From NCBI GenBank assembly GCA_002482545.1, contig DLGF01000015.1:124001-188000 (forward strand): a stretch of DNA of 64,000 bases. Reading direction: 5' to 3'. Within the stretch, counting starts at the first letter, position 1; each line of letters starts with the position of its first letter. This DNA is from Sporomusaceae bacterium UBA7701. Lineage in GTDB: Bacteria > Bacillota > Negativicutes > Sporomusales > UBA7701. A program made the translations under genes and the position numbers. Shown here one piece after another: positions 1 through 7,423 of this stretch. The notes beneath the pieces are model-generated. The model was not told the origin of the DNA. It worked only from the letters and a program-made list of their open reading frames with translations, and made no database searches.

Positions 1-261
1 TGGGCAGCGGTAGTCATTGATCTTGTGGTGCTGGGAGCGGTGTATTTTCTGTTGCGGCGTTATCCCTTCCTTGATTTGCGCAAGACGATGATCTTTTTCA
101 CCGGGCTGACGGTTATCAGCATTCTGGTGGATATCGGACTGATCAGCGATCTTGTCGGCAACCTGGTGATATTGGCCGTTCTGGTATGGGCGATCTACCG
201 CCGCCACGGCGGGGGAGGAGGCCCGGGCCGGCCGAGGCTGCGGCACAAGTGGCATAAGTAG
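1..261 (+). CDS. Membrane protein, 5'-truncated
   Basis: The reading frame is open from the first base of the window, so the gene begins upstream and only its last 86 or so codons are visible. The visible part has two or three hydrophobic stretches (one at the very start, one around IFFTGLTVISILVDIGLI and one around LVGNLVILAVLVWAIY), followed by a short Gly/Arg/His/Lys-rich cytoplasmic tail. This is an integral membrane protein of unknown function. It ends 12 bases before the next gene and is probably co-transcribed with it. I do not recognise the family. Confidence 0.6.
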   Translation, partial: WAAVVIDLVVLGAVYFLLRRYPFLDLRKTMIFFTGLTVISILVDIGLISDLVGNLVILAVLVWAIYRRHGGGGGPGRPRLRHKWHK

Positions 262-273
262 GAGGCGTTTGAG

Positions 274-792
274 TTGGCAAAGCCTGATCAACGGACTTTG
301 ACGCGCACGGCCTTAATTGTTGCGCTGACTTTGGTTTTTCAGTCCTTGCGGCTGGTTATCCCGCTGCTGCCGGTGATGTCGACCTTCCTCATCGGCAGCC
401 TGGTGAACGCCTGCCTGCTGGTGGCCCTGGAGACGGTGGGACTGTCGGCAGCCATGGCGGTCGCTCTTATCGCGCCGGTGGCGGCCTATTTGCAGCAGCT
501 TCTCCCGGTGCCGGTGTTTATTGTTCCGGTCGCTGCGGGAAACGTCATCCTGGTGCTGATTTTCAGGGCGCTGATCGCCAAAGGGCGATGGGCGGCCATC
601 GGGGTGGCGGCGTTGGGCAAAACGGCGTTTTTGTACGGCGCTTTCGCCTGGCTGCTGAGCTTTATCCAGATCAATCCCAAAATGGCCGCCGGAATACTGG
701 CGGTCATGAGCTGGCCCCAGTTCGTGACGGCGCTGCTCGGCGGATTGCTGGCCACGCTGGCGGTGAAGCGGCTCAAGGCATGGCAGCGATAA
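274..792 (+). CDS. ECF-type transporter S component-like membrane protein
   Basis: A 172-residue, almost entirely hydrophobic protein with about five or six membrane segments, starting with a Thr/Arg-rich N-terminus (RTLTRTALIVALTLVFQ) like those of energy-coupling-factor substrate-binding (S) subunits. S subunits bind a vitamin or similar small molecule in the membrane and dock on a shared EcfA/A'/T module, which is not in this window. The substrate cannot be told. Start is TTG at 274, supported by AGGAGG-like sequence at 260-266. It lies 12 bases after the preceding membrane-protein gene and ends just before a strong terminator hairpin. Family call is by overall character, so moderate. Confidence 0.6.
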   Translation: MAKPDQRTLTRTALIVALTLVFQSLRLVIPLLPVMSTFLIGSLVNACLLVALETVGLSAAMAVALIAPVAAYLQQLLPVPVFIVPVAAGNVILVLIFRALIAKGRWAAIGVAALGKTAFLYGAFAWLLSFIQINPKMAAGILAVMSWPQFVTALLGGLLATLAVKRLKAWQR

Positions 793-848
793 GAGCTCTT
801 TATCGCGGTCAGGCCGAAGCCATACCGGGCAGCCGCTTTCGGTTGCGG

Positions 849-894
849 CCCCAAATAACAAGAGGTGCCTTGCGGCACCTCTTGTTATTTGGGG
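849..894. terminator. Long bidirectional terminator hairpin
   Basis: A perfect 21-bp inverted repeat (849-869 with 874-894, 4-base loop TTGC) lies between the converging S-component gene and the dapF-like gene. Its A/T-rich outer ends give U-runs of moderate quality in either direction, so it probably serves both transcripts. Confidence 0.8.
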
Positions 895-900
895 CAATAA

Positions 901-1773
901 TCAATCGGGCGTAGAACCCCGTCCGTCGTCGACCGCCTTCAGCTCGTCGGCAAAAAAGCCTTCCGCCACTTTAGTGACCGGCCCGGTCATATGGATGTGC
1001 CGGTCAGGGGTGATGTCGATGGCGATGATGCCGCCCGGCATATGGACATTGACCTGCCGGCCGACAAAACCCAGCCGGTGGGCGGCATAGGCCGCCGCGG
1101 AACTGCTGCTGCCCGAGGCGAGCGTGTAGCCGGCCCCGCGTTCCCATATTTCAATGCGGATGTTGTGGTTGTCGATCGCCTGCAGGAACTGGACATTGAT
1201 GCGGTTGGGGAAGAGGGGGTGGTTTTCGATCAGCGGCCCCAGCCGCTTGGCGAGGTCGGGGGAAATGTCGGCAAGCGGAAGGACGCAGTGGGGGTTGCCC
1301 ACCGAGAGGCACGTCACGTTAAACTGCTGGTCGCCCACCCGGATGGGTTCGTCGATCACCTCGCGGGGCTTGCCGTTTACCGGGATCAGGTCGCTGCGGA
1401 AGGTGGCGGTCCCCATATCGACCCGGAGCCGGCTGGCCTTGGCGTCAAGCAGTTCGACCCGCACGCAGCCGCCGGGGGTAGTCAGCGTGAACGGCGAAGT
1501 TGTGACATAGCCGGCGTCAAAGAGATAGCGGGAAAAAATGCGGATGCCGTTGCCGCTTTTTTCCGCCTCGCTGCCGTCCGGGTTGAAGATCCTCAGGCTG
1601 ATCGCGTCCGGCGCGGTCAGCGGACCGTAAAGAATGCCGTCCGAACCCACGCCGTAGTGGCGGTGGCATACCCGTTTGATGGTTTCGGCATCGAGGACGA
1701 AGTTTACTTTGGCCGGGTCTACGACCAGATAATCGTTCCCGAGGGCGTGATATTTGTAAAAGTGGAAGTCCAC
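901..1773 (-). CDS. DapF-like epimerase with Ser/Ser in place of both catalytic Cys
   Basis: A 290-residue protein with the whole diaminopimelate epimerase layout: an N-terminal HALGNDY block, NPDGSEAEKSGNGIR around residue 65-78, GNPHCV near 160, and WERGAGYTLASG near 210-221. DapF interconverts LL- and meso-diaminopimelate using two cysteines, one before GNG and one in the (A)CG motif after GAGxT. Here both are Ser (about S73 and S220); the codons are AGC and TCG, so this is not a misread frame. The protein may be a paralogue with another substrate or with dehydratase or binding activity. Start is GTG at 1773 with GGGAGG upstream. It follows thiC by about 100 bases on the same strand. Whether a canonical dapF exists elsewhere in this genome cannot be seen. 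Confidence 0.85.
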   Translation of the reverse strand: MDFHFYKYHALGNDYLVVDPAKVNFVLDAETIKRVCHRHYGVGSDGILYGPLTAPDAISLRIFNPDGSEAEKSGNGIRIFSRYLFDAGYVTTSPFTLTTPGGCVRVELLDAKASRLRVDMGTATFRSDLIPVNGKPREVIDEPIRVGDQQFNVTCLSVGNPHCVLPLADISPDLAKRLGPLIENHPLFPNRINVQFLQAIDNHNIRIEIWERGAGYTLASGSSSSAAAYAAHRLGFVGRQVNVHMPGGIIAIDITPDRHIHMTGPVTKVAEGFFADELKAVDDGRGSTPD

Positions 1774-1874
1774 GGTCCATTCCTCCCTGGTACATGGTCG
1801 GATTCAGGTGCTAGTATATGCCGCCGGTCCTGTTTTTACCACAATAGGGCAGGCTGCTGCGGCCTGATTTTATT

Positions 1875-3179
1875 TTAGTCCATAATATCTACAGTTTCAC
1901 CGCGAAGGATTTTATTTACGTTACGCATGGCACACATCTTACCGCACATTGTGCAAGTATCTTCGTGTTCAGGCTGCGACTGGGCCCGGTAAGAACGCGC
2001 CTTGTCCTCATTGATCGCCAGTTTGAACATAGTCTGCCAATCCAGCTCTCTGCGCGCTACGCTCATCCTGTAATCCCAATCTTTCGCGCCCTCAATTCCC
2101 TTGGCGATGTCTGCCGCATGTGCAGCGATTTTTGCAGCAATGATTCCTTCTTTTACATCCCCGACAGTAGGAAGACGCAGGTGTTCCGCTGGAGTAACAT
2201 AGCAGAGGAACGCCGCACCATATGTCGCAGCGACTGCTCCGCCGATTGCCGCCGTAATGTGATCATAGCCCGGAGCCACGTCAGTAACCAGAGGACCGAG
2301 TACATAAAATGGAGCGCCCTTGCAAATCGTGTTTTGGATTTCCATATTGGCCTGAATCTGATTTAACGGCATATGTCCAGGCCCTTCGATGATGACCTGT
2401 ACATCTTGTGCCCATGCTCGTTGCATCAATTCTCCCAGAACCACAAGCTCCTCAATCTGGGAAATATCACCCGCGTCCTCAATCGACCCCGGCCTGCACG
2501 CATCTCCCAAGCTGAGGGTAACGTCGTATTCGCGGCAAATCTTCAACACCTCGTCGAACCGCTCGTAAAAGGGATTTTCGTTTCCCGTCAGCTCCATCCA
2601 AGCAAAGATAATGGAACCTCCTCGGGACACAATATTCGTCAGTCGCTTGGCATTTTTAAAACGCTGGGCGGTCGACCGGTTGATGCCGCAATGGATTGTC
2701 ATAAAATCCACGCCGTCTTCCGCATGCATCCGGACGGCATCGATCCATTCCGCCGCAGTGATTTGCTGCAAAGGCTTATTGTAATATACGACTGCATCGT
2801 AGATCGGCACGGTACCAATCATCGCCGGACAGTCTGCCGTGAGCTTCGTCCGAAACGTTCTGGTGTCGCCAAAGGAGCTTAAATCCATAATCGCTTCGGC
2901 TCCCATATGGACCGCGCTCATGACTTTCTCCATCTCTACGTTGACATCCAGGCAATCCTTCGACGTACCCAAATTTACATTGATTTTGGTTTTTAGCATG
3001 CGGCCAATGCCGTAAGGCTTCAGTGATTTATGATTTTTATTGGCCGGTATGGCGACTTGTCCGGCCGCCACAAGCGAGCAGAGCTTTGCGGGATCCATGT
3101 TTTCGTATGCGGCAACGGCGCGCATCTGATTCGTAATCACCTTCTTTTTCGCAGCCTCCATTTGGGTTGCATAATTCAT
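1875..3179 (-). CDS. thiC: Phosphomethylpyrimidine synthase ThiC
   Basis: A 434-residue ThiC, the radical SAM enzyme that converts aminoimidazole ribotide to hydroxymethylpyrimidine phosphate in thiamine biosynthesis. Recognisable blocks are NKNHKSLKPYGIG, NVNLGTS, the MTIHCGI segment, VIIEGPGHMPLNQI, YDHITAAIGG, and the C-terminal iron-sulfur cysteines in CTMCGKMCAM. Length is that of the shorter bacterial form without the N-terminal extension. It is preceded by a TPP riboswitch and a riboswitch-linked terminator, so expression should fall when thiamine pyrophosphate is abundant. Start ATG at 3179 has an AAAAGGAGG ribosome binding site. Its base composition is a little more A/T-rich than the neighbours. 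Confidence 0.97.
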   Translation of the reverse strand: MNYATQMEAAKKKVITNQMRAVAAYENMDPAKLCSLVAAGQVAIPANKNHKSLKPYGIGRMLKTKINVNLGTSKDCLDVNVEMEKVMSAVHMGAEAIMDLSSFGDTRTFRTKLTADCPAMIGTVPIYDAVVYYNKPLQQITAAEWIDAVRMHAEDGVDFMTIHCGINRSTAQRFKNAKRLTNIVSRGGSIIFAWMELTGNENPFYERFDEVLKICREYDVTLSLGDACRPGSIEDAGDISQIEELVVLGELMQRAWAQDVQVIIEGPGHMPLNQIQANMEIQNTICKGAPFYVLGPLVTDVAPGYDHITAAIGGAVAATYGAAFLCYVTPAEHLRLPTVGDVKEGIIAAKIAAHAADIAKGIEGAKDWDYRMSVARRELDWQTMFKLAINEDKARSYRAQSQPEHEDTCTMCGKMCAMRNVNKILRGETVDIMD

Positions 3180-3195
3180 TTAAATGCCTCCTTTT

Positions 3196-3233
3196 AAATA
3201 AAAATGCCGCATATATCAAAAGATACATACGGC
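3196..3233 (-). terminator. Terminator of the thiC TPP riboswitch
   Basis: On the minus strand a 12-bp stem with two G-U pairs and a TTTT loop (3206-3233) is followed by an A/T-rich tail rich in T (3196-3205). It lies between the TPP aptamer and the thiC ribosome binding site, where the expression platform of a transcription-terminating riboswitch belongs. Confidence 0.75.
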
Positions 3234-3269
3234 AATCCATGCAAACCAAGCTACAATTGTAGCTATACT

Positions 3270-3345
3270 TTCCCTACGCCGGCATTATCCGTATCAGGTT
3301 CATTGGGTTTAGGATATTATCCAATCTCAGCCTTTCAGCTCCCCA
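3270..3345 (-). promoter_or_regulatory. TPP riboswitch (THI element)
   Basis: Read on the minus strand, the segment contains GGGGAGCTGAAAGGCTGAGA, then a variable stem, then GAACCTGATACGGATAATG and CCGGCGTAGGGA. These are the conserved pyrimidine- and pyrophosphate-sensing parts of the TPP aptamer, in the right order and spacing. It sits directly upstream of thiC and should repress it when thiamine pyrophosphate binds. Confidence 0.95.
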
Positions 3346-3366
3346 GATCATATTTAATTTACACCA

Positions 3367-3395
3367 ACTCTAACATACCAAAAAATCCTTGTCAA
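3367..3395 (-). promoter_or_regulatory. Promoter of the thiC leader
   Basis: Minus strand: TTGACA (3390-3395), a 17-base spacer, then TAGAGT (3367-3372), about 20 bases before the TPP aptamer. The placement would start the transcript just upstream of the riboswitch. Confidence 0.6.
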
Positions 3396-3523
3396 TCTAT
3401 TGCGCGATATTTCCGTTTGAAAAATTTCAGCTGGTCATCTTACGCAGACGGCATAAACTAAGCCGGGTGGCATGGATAAGTTATCCGCCGCGGCAGGGAA
3501 GGCGGGGGCAAGGCTTTACGAAG

Positions 3524-4255
3524 TCATGGGGAAAACAGGCGCATGAGAAGCTCCCCGTTCTCCCGCAGCCATTTTCGGTGGCGCTTATAGTCGGGCACCG
3601 CCTGGCCGACCAGCAGCCAAAAGTCTTTGGAGTGATTGGGGACTTTGATGTGGCAAAGCTCGTGGACCACTAAATAATCAACCACTTCCGGGGGCGCCAT
3701 GACGATGCGCCAGTTGTAGTTGATATTGCCGCGGCTGGAGCAACTGCCCCAGCGGCTTTTTTGCTCCCGGATGAAAAGCCGGCAAGGACGGACCCCGATT
3801 TCCCCGGCCCAGAACGCCGTCCTTTCCGCGAGAAGCTCCCTGGCGGCATGGATGTACCATTTTTTTAAAGCTTCAGCCAGCAGCCCGGCTTGGGCCCGGT
3901 CCGGAGCCGGCGGCAGGTGAACGAGGAGCTGGCGGCCGTCCTGCTCTACCTTGGGGCGGGCGGTTTTTGCCGGAACAATGCGCAGCGACAGCGGCCGGCC
4001 GAGGTATAGCAGCTGGCTGCCGGGCTGCAACCCGGCATTGATCGGGTTGGCGGCGGTGGCGGCCAAGCGGCGCAGGTGGCCGGCAATCCAGGCGGCTTTT
4101 TTCAGGAGAACGGCTTCGATGCTGGCTCCAGGAAACCCGGCCGGCGCGGCGACTTCAAGAAGGTCGGGCGGCACCAGCTTGATGCCGACGGTGCGGCGGC
4201 GGCTGTACCGGACGGTATAGTTGAGTCGGCGGGTTCCGATTACGATCGTCGGCAT
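3524..4255 (-). CDS. YgjP/DUF45-type zinc metalloprotease-like protein
   Basis: A 243-residue protein of the YgjP family (DUF45, M48-like). It has the zinc-binding VVHELCHIKVPNHSKDFW motif near residue 190-207, with the third ligand region in the following helix, and the preceding QKSRWGSCSSRGNINYNWR segment typical of the family. The N-terminal half is a beta-rich domain (RRRTVGIKLVPPDLLEVAAPAG). The physiological substrate is not established for most members; some annotations call the family UTP pyrophosphatase, which the sequence cannot decide. Start ATG at 4255 is preceded by GAGGAAATGCC. It stands alone between the thiC leader and a divergent exporter gene. Confidence 0.85.
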   Translation of the reverse strand: MPTIVIGTRRLNYTVRYSRRRTVGIKLVPPDLLEVAAPAGFPGASIEAVLLKKAAWIAGHLRRLAATAANPINAGLQPGSQLLYLGRPLSLRIVPAKTARPKVEQDGRQLLVHLPPAPDRAQAGLLAEALKKWYIHAARELLAERTAFWAGEIGVRPCRLFIREQKSRWGSCSSRGNINYNWRIVMAPPEVVDYLVVHELCHIKVPNHSKDFWLLVGQAVPDYKRHRKWLRENGELLMRLFSP

Positions 4256-4399
4256 GGCATTTCCTCTGTTGTCTTTATATTAGTAGGGATCATTTCCCAT
4301 TATAGCATATCGCCGCCGGCAATCACCGGACTTTCCGGCGCCGGGCCGACAGCGCCGGGGGAAGGGGGTGCCCAATGGGCGGCGTTAAGCCGATTATCA

Positions 4400-4429
4400 T
4401 TGACATAAGCAGACAAGAAATGATACTAT
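4400..4429 (+). promoter_or_regulatory. Sigma-A promoter of the TSUP exporter gene
   Basis: TTGACA (4400-4405), 18-base spacer, TACTAT (4424-4429). The position argues that translation starts downstream of it, at about 4477, although the reading frame is open farther upstream. Confidence 0.55.
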
Positions 4430-4476
4430 TTGGACATTACTCGCACCTTCAAAACTGGAAAGGAGAAGTGCTAGAA

Positions 4477-5355
4477 GTGTTATCTGTAGTTGTGGGGCTA
4501 CTTGTCGCACTGACGGGCTGGTTTTCCGTCGTTTTGGGCCGTGATCTCCTAAAACACCGTAATACTTTTTCTTCCGCGAATCCCTTTATCTTGTCAGCTA
4601 TCGGATTTATCGCCAATTTCTTCGACACGCTGGGAATCGGCAGTTTTGCCCAGCTTACCGCCTTCTTCCGCTTCTTTAAACTGGTCCCCGACCGGATTAT
4701 TCCGGGCACGCTGAATGTCAGCTGCTGCATTCCGGTGGTGCTGGAAGCCTTGATTTTCATGACCATTATTGAAGTCGAGCCGTTTACCCTGGTGGCCATG
4801 CTGGTGGCGGCCATGGTTGGCGCGGTGGTCGGCGCCGGGATTGTGGCCCGCCTGCCGGAAAAGAAAGTGCAGCTTTATATGGGCAGCGCGCTGCTGATTG
4901 TTGCGGTCATCATCGTCGCCAGCCTGTTCGGACTGATGCCGGTTGGCGGCGAGGCCATCGGGCTGTCCGGCGGGAAACTGGTCGCCGGCGTCGTCGGCAA
5001 TTTTGTCTTAGGCGCGCTCATGACGATCGGCATCGGGCTCTTCGCCCCCTGCATGGCGCTCGTGTACCTTCTGGGCCTGAGCCCCCGGGTCGCTTTCCCG
5101 ATCATGATGGGGTCCTGCGCCTTTTTGCAGCCGGCTGCAGGAATCAAATTCATCCAATCCGGCGCTTACGACCGCAAGGCCAGTCTGTGGATTACCCTGG
5201 CCGGCTCGGTCGGAGTGCTCATCGCGGCTTATATTGTAAAATCCCTGCCGCTTTTGGTTCTGAAATGGGTGGTGGTGTTCGTCATCCTCTACACCAGCAT
5301 AACGATGCTGCGGGCGGCGTTCAAACCGGCCCAGGCTGCTCAGCAGCAACCATGA
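4477..5355 (+). CDS. TSUP (TauE/SafE) family membrane exporter
   Basis: About 293 residues with eight or so membrane segments and the duplicated layout of the TauE/SafE (TSUP) family, which moves sulfite, sulfonates or other small sulfur or organic anions across the inner membrane. The segments IGFIANFFDTLGIGSFA and GIGLFAPCMALVYLLGLSPRVAFPIMMGSCAFLQP are the two pseudo-repeats. The frame is open back to 4375, but the promoter at 4400-4429 and the AGGAG at 4461-4465 favour the GTG at 4477. No metabolic neighbour points to a substrate. A GC-rich hairpin follows the stop codon. Confidence 0.85.
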   Translation: MLSVVVGLLVALTGWFSVVLGRDLLKHRNTFSSANPFILSAIGFIANFFDTLGIGSFAQLTAFFRFFKLVPDRIIPGTLNVSCCIPVVLEALIFMTIIEVEPFTLVAMLVAAMVGAVVGAGIVARLPEKKVQLYMGSALLIVAVIIVASLFGLMPVGGEAIGLSGGKLVAGVVGNFVLGALMTIGIGLFAPCMALVYLLGLSPRVAFPIMMGSCAFLQPAAGIKFIQSGAYDRKASLWITLAGSVGVLIAAYIVKSLPLLVLKWVVVFVILYTSITMLRAAFKPAQAAQQQP

Positions 5356-5362
5356 GACCAAA

Positions 5363-5396
5363 GAGCCCCGGCCTGGCTTTCACCGGGCCGGGGCTC
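5363..5396 (+). terminator. GC-rich hairpin after the TSUP gene
   Basis: An 11-bp stem (GAGCCCCGGCC, 5363-5373, with its complement 5386-5396) directly follows the exporter stop. There is no clear U-run, so it may be a weak or Rho-assisted terminator. Confidence 0.5.
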
Positions 5397-5517
5397 CGCA
5401 TTCCGCCCCGGGCTTCCAGCTATTGCTGACGCCGGAGGCCTTGACATATCGGGTGTTATGTATTAAGATATATCTTGCTGAGACGCGCCGTTTCCGGCGC
5501 GCAGCCCAACCGCATAT

Positions 5518-5604
5518 GCCGAAGTGGCGGAATTGGCAGACGCACCTGACTCAAAATCAGACGTGGTCACCCACGTGCCGGTTCGAGTCCGGCCTTCGGC
5601 ACCA
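5518..5604 (+). tRNA. tRNA-Leu (anticodon CAA)
   Basis: The acceptor stem GCCGAAG pairs with CTTCGGC, followed by ACCA encoded in the DNA. The D-loop region, an anticodon loop CTCAAAA with anticodon CAA, a long variable arm (CGTGG/CCACG) typical of class II tRNAs, and a T-arm GGTTCGAGTCC are all present. The 3' half from 5549 is also the attachment site of the integrated element; the integration left the tRNA intact. Confidence 0.95.
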
Positions 5605-5606
5605 AA
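5549..5606 (+). repeat. attL direct repeat (tRNA-Leu 3' half)
   Basis: A 58-base segment covering the anticodon loop to the base after CCA is identical to 24032-24089. The base before and the bases after differ, which fixes the repeat ends. It is the left attachment site within the functional tRNA gene. Confidence 0.95.
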
Positions 5607-5610
5607 AGAA

Positions 5611-5657
5611 AACCCAGTATTTATAAGGTTTAAAGCCTTGTGATACTGGGGTTTTTA
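5611..5657 (+). terminator. Element-borne terminator for tRNA-Leu
   Basis: CCCAGTAT (5613-5620) pairs with ATACTGGG (5643-5650) around a small inner hairpin (AGGTTTAAAGCCT), followed by GTTTTTATTTTG. It lies just inside the element and ends the tRNA transcript, replacing the original terminator that now sits beyond attR. Confidence 0.8.
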
Positions 5658-5688
5658 TTTTGTTAAGAACTTAACATAATTTATAAAA

Positions 5689-5725
5689 GTGCTATAGAAG
5701 TGCTATAACTATTTTAGGTGCTATA
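5689..5725 (+). repeat. Three GTGCTATA direct repeats near attL (candidate integrase arm sites)
   Basis: GTGCTATA occurs at 5689-5696, 5700-5707 and 5718-5725, between the tRNA and the integrase stop codon. The same octamer recurs inside the other end of the element (23849 and 23861). Arm-type binding sites of tyrosine integrases have this arrangement. Confidence 0.6.
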
Positions 5726-5737
5726 GCGTAGCCCTTT

Positions 5738-6874
5738 TCATTTTTCAAAGATATTATTAATACTTTCTGCTGCTTGTCTCTGCAATTTTTCCTCAATATG
5801 ACCATAGGTATCCATGGTGATATTTATGGTCGAATGTCCTAATCTTTCGCTGATGGCTTTCATAGGTATATTTTGTGTAATTAATTGACTGGCGTGAGTA
5901 TGTCTTAAGCTATGAAAGCTTACTTTATCTTTTATTCCTGCTTTAGGTAGCCAATAGTATTTGAATGTTTGTGTGAAAGTACTGGGTCGAATATATCCAC
6001 CCTTGCGATTTGTAAAAACAATATCTGACTCATCGTGTTTGGTTGTTTCATTGTAATCTTTTAATACTTGTATTACAGTATCAGGTAAAAATACAATCCG
6101 CTTACTTTTTCTCGTTTTTGGTGATTCCTGATAAGCAACTCCCTTAGATTTTGATTCAATAATACTGCCCTCTACTGTTAGATATCCTTCATCGAGATTT
6201 ATATTATGCCAATGCAGGGCAAGTATCTCCCCACGTCGCAAGCCTGTACCAATTTCAAGAACGAGAAGAGGATATAACCTCTCGTTCTTAACCGCCTCCA
6301 GTAATTTCTTTATTTGTTCCTTAGTTAAAATCTTGGCCTCTTTTTGCTGCTTCTCTGGTAATTCACAATTTAATGCTATATTTCGACCTAATATCCCTTC
6401 ACGTACCGCCTGATTAAGTGATGCCCTAATAGTGGCATGGACATACTCGATTGTCCTTCTGCTTAACCCGGATTCAATTAGTTTATTATATAAGTCTTGT
6501 AGATCACTAGTCTTTATATCTTGTATTTTCTTCTTACCTAAGTGCGGCACAATTTGATTTTTTATTATGTTTTGGTAACCTTCAACAGTGCGAGTTTTTT
6601 TAGTATTTTTTTTGTATCTTTCAATCCAATTATCAAGCCACTGCTTAAGTGTCATATCACTAGGGCGTACTAAAATTTTCTTTTGTTTTTGATTAATCTG
6701 CTCATTCAACCACTTTTGGACTTCGCCCTTTTTCTCATGCGTAAATGAATTACGTATCTGTTTTTTTACTGTGTTATCGGGATTATAGATAACGTCAATG
6801 GTGATAGTTCCTTTGTATTTTTTATTAGGTAGCTGGACTATTGAGCCTTCACCGTTCGCCTTTTGTCTTGGCAT
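5738..6874 (-). CDS. int: Phage-type tyrosine integrase
   Basis: About 378 residues, the normal size for Tn916/phage-type integrases. It has an N-terminal arm-binding domain (KANGEGSIVQLPNKKYKGTI), a SAM-like core-binding domain, and a C-terminal catalytic domain with the Arg of TGLRRGEIL, the HxxR of HSLRHTHAS, and the nucleophile Tyr in DTYGH. It catalyses recombination between the tRNA-Leu attB and the element attP. The ATG at 6874 is preferred to the GTG nine bases upstream because AGAGG lies eight bases before it. The stop codon is about 130 bases from attL, and the gene points toward the tRNA. Confidence 0.95.
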   Translation of the reverse strand: MPRQKANGEGSIVQLPNKKYKGTITIDVIYNPDNTVKKQIRNSFTHEKKGEVQKWLNEQINQKQKKILVRPSDMTLKQWLDNWIERYKKNTKKTRTVEGYQNIIKNQIVPHLGKKKIQDIKTSDLQDLYNKLIESGLSRRTIEYVHATIRASLNQAVREGILGRNIALNCELPEKQQKEAKILTKEQIKKLLEAVKNERLYPLLVLEIGTGLRRGEILALHWHNINLDEGYLTVEGSIIESKSKGVAYQESPKTRKSKRIVFLPDTVIQVLKDYNETTKHDESDIVFTNRKGGYIRPSTFTQTFKYYWLPKAGIKDKVSFHSLRHTHASQLITQNIPMKAISERLGHSTINITMDTYGHIEEKLQRQAAESINNIFEK

Positions 6875-6969
6875 GAACAACACCTCTTTCTGTTATCATT
6901 ATAAGGTGCGTTCAGCAGAAAGTAAATAGTAAAACTATTATATCAACAGTGAAAGTGAGTAATTTCTTA

Positions 6970-6998
6970 TTGACTATATTAGACTGCCGTGGTATTCT
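6970..6998 (+). promoter_or_regulatory. Promoter for the XRE regulator gene
   Basis: TTGACT (6970-6975), 17-base spacer, TATTCT (6993-6998), about 30 bases before the ATG of the XRE gene. It is in the divergent gap between integrase and regulator, the usual site of repressor control. Confidence 0.55.
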
Positions 6999-7029
6999 TA
7001 TTATAGTAATAATTGTAGGAGAATGCCTT

Positions 7030-7353
7030 ATGGAGAGTTTTTGGGAGAATGTAAGGGCTAAAAGAATTTCATTAGGTTTGAGCCAAGAAGATTTGGCCAA
7101 GAAGATTGGACTACATCAAACCGGCGTGAGCTATTTCGAATCTGGAAAATCTCGAAGAACCGATAGAGAACTAATGGAAAGAATTGCTCGGGTACTAGAT
7201 ACAACGGTTGAAGAGTTAGAAGGAAAACCAGAAATAAAAATGACTCATTTTCCTGAAGAAATCCAACGTTGGCTAGAGGGCGAAGAGTGCAAGCAATATA
7301 TTGCCGAGGCGTACAGCAAATACATAAATGATAAGATGAAGTCTTTGCCTTGA
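7030..7353 (+). CDS. XRE/Cro-CI-type repressor-like regulator
   Basis: A 107-residue protein whose first 65 residues are a helix-turn-helix of the XRE family (ENVRAKRISLGLSQEDLAKKIGLHQTGVSYFESGKSRR), followed by a short acidic tail. Such proteins repress phage or element genes from the integrase-regulator intergenic region. The frame is open upstream to 6949, but the ATG at 7030 has TAGGAG seven to ten bases before it and begins the HTH domain. No peptidase or RecA-dependent cleavage domain is present, so induction would need an antirepressor or another cue. Confidence 0.85.
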   Translation: MESFWENVRAKRISLGLSQEDLAKKIGLHQTGVSYFESGKSRRTDRELMERIARVLDTTVEELEGKPEIKMTHFPEEIQRWLEGEECKQYIAEAYSKYINDKMKSLP

Positions 7354-7423
7354 CAAAGGCTAGTCTTTTTATGCCCATAACCAATAGTTTTTGAATAGTA
7401 GATTAATAGTAAGGGAGATAAAT

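Noticed and set aside
991..1878. Long plus-strand frame of 295 codons opposite the dapF-like gene
   Set aside because: It mirrors the well-supported minus-strand gene in G+C-rich DNA; no ribosome binding site and no recognisable protein motifs.
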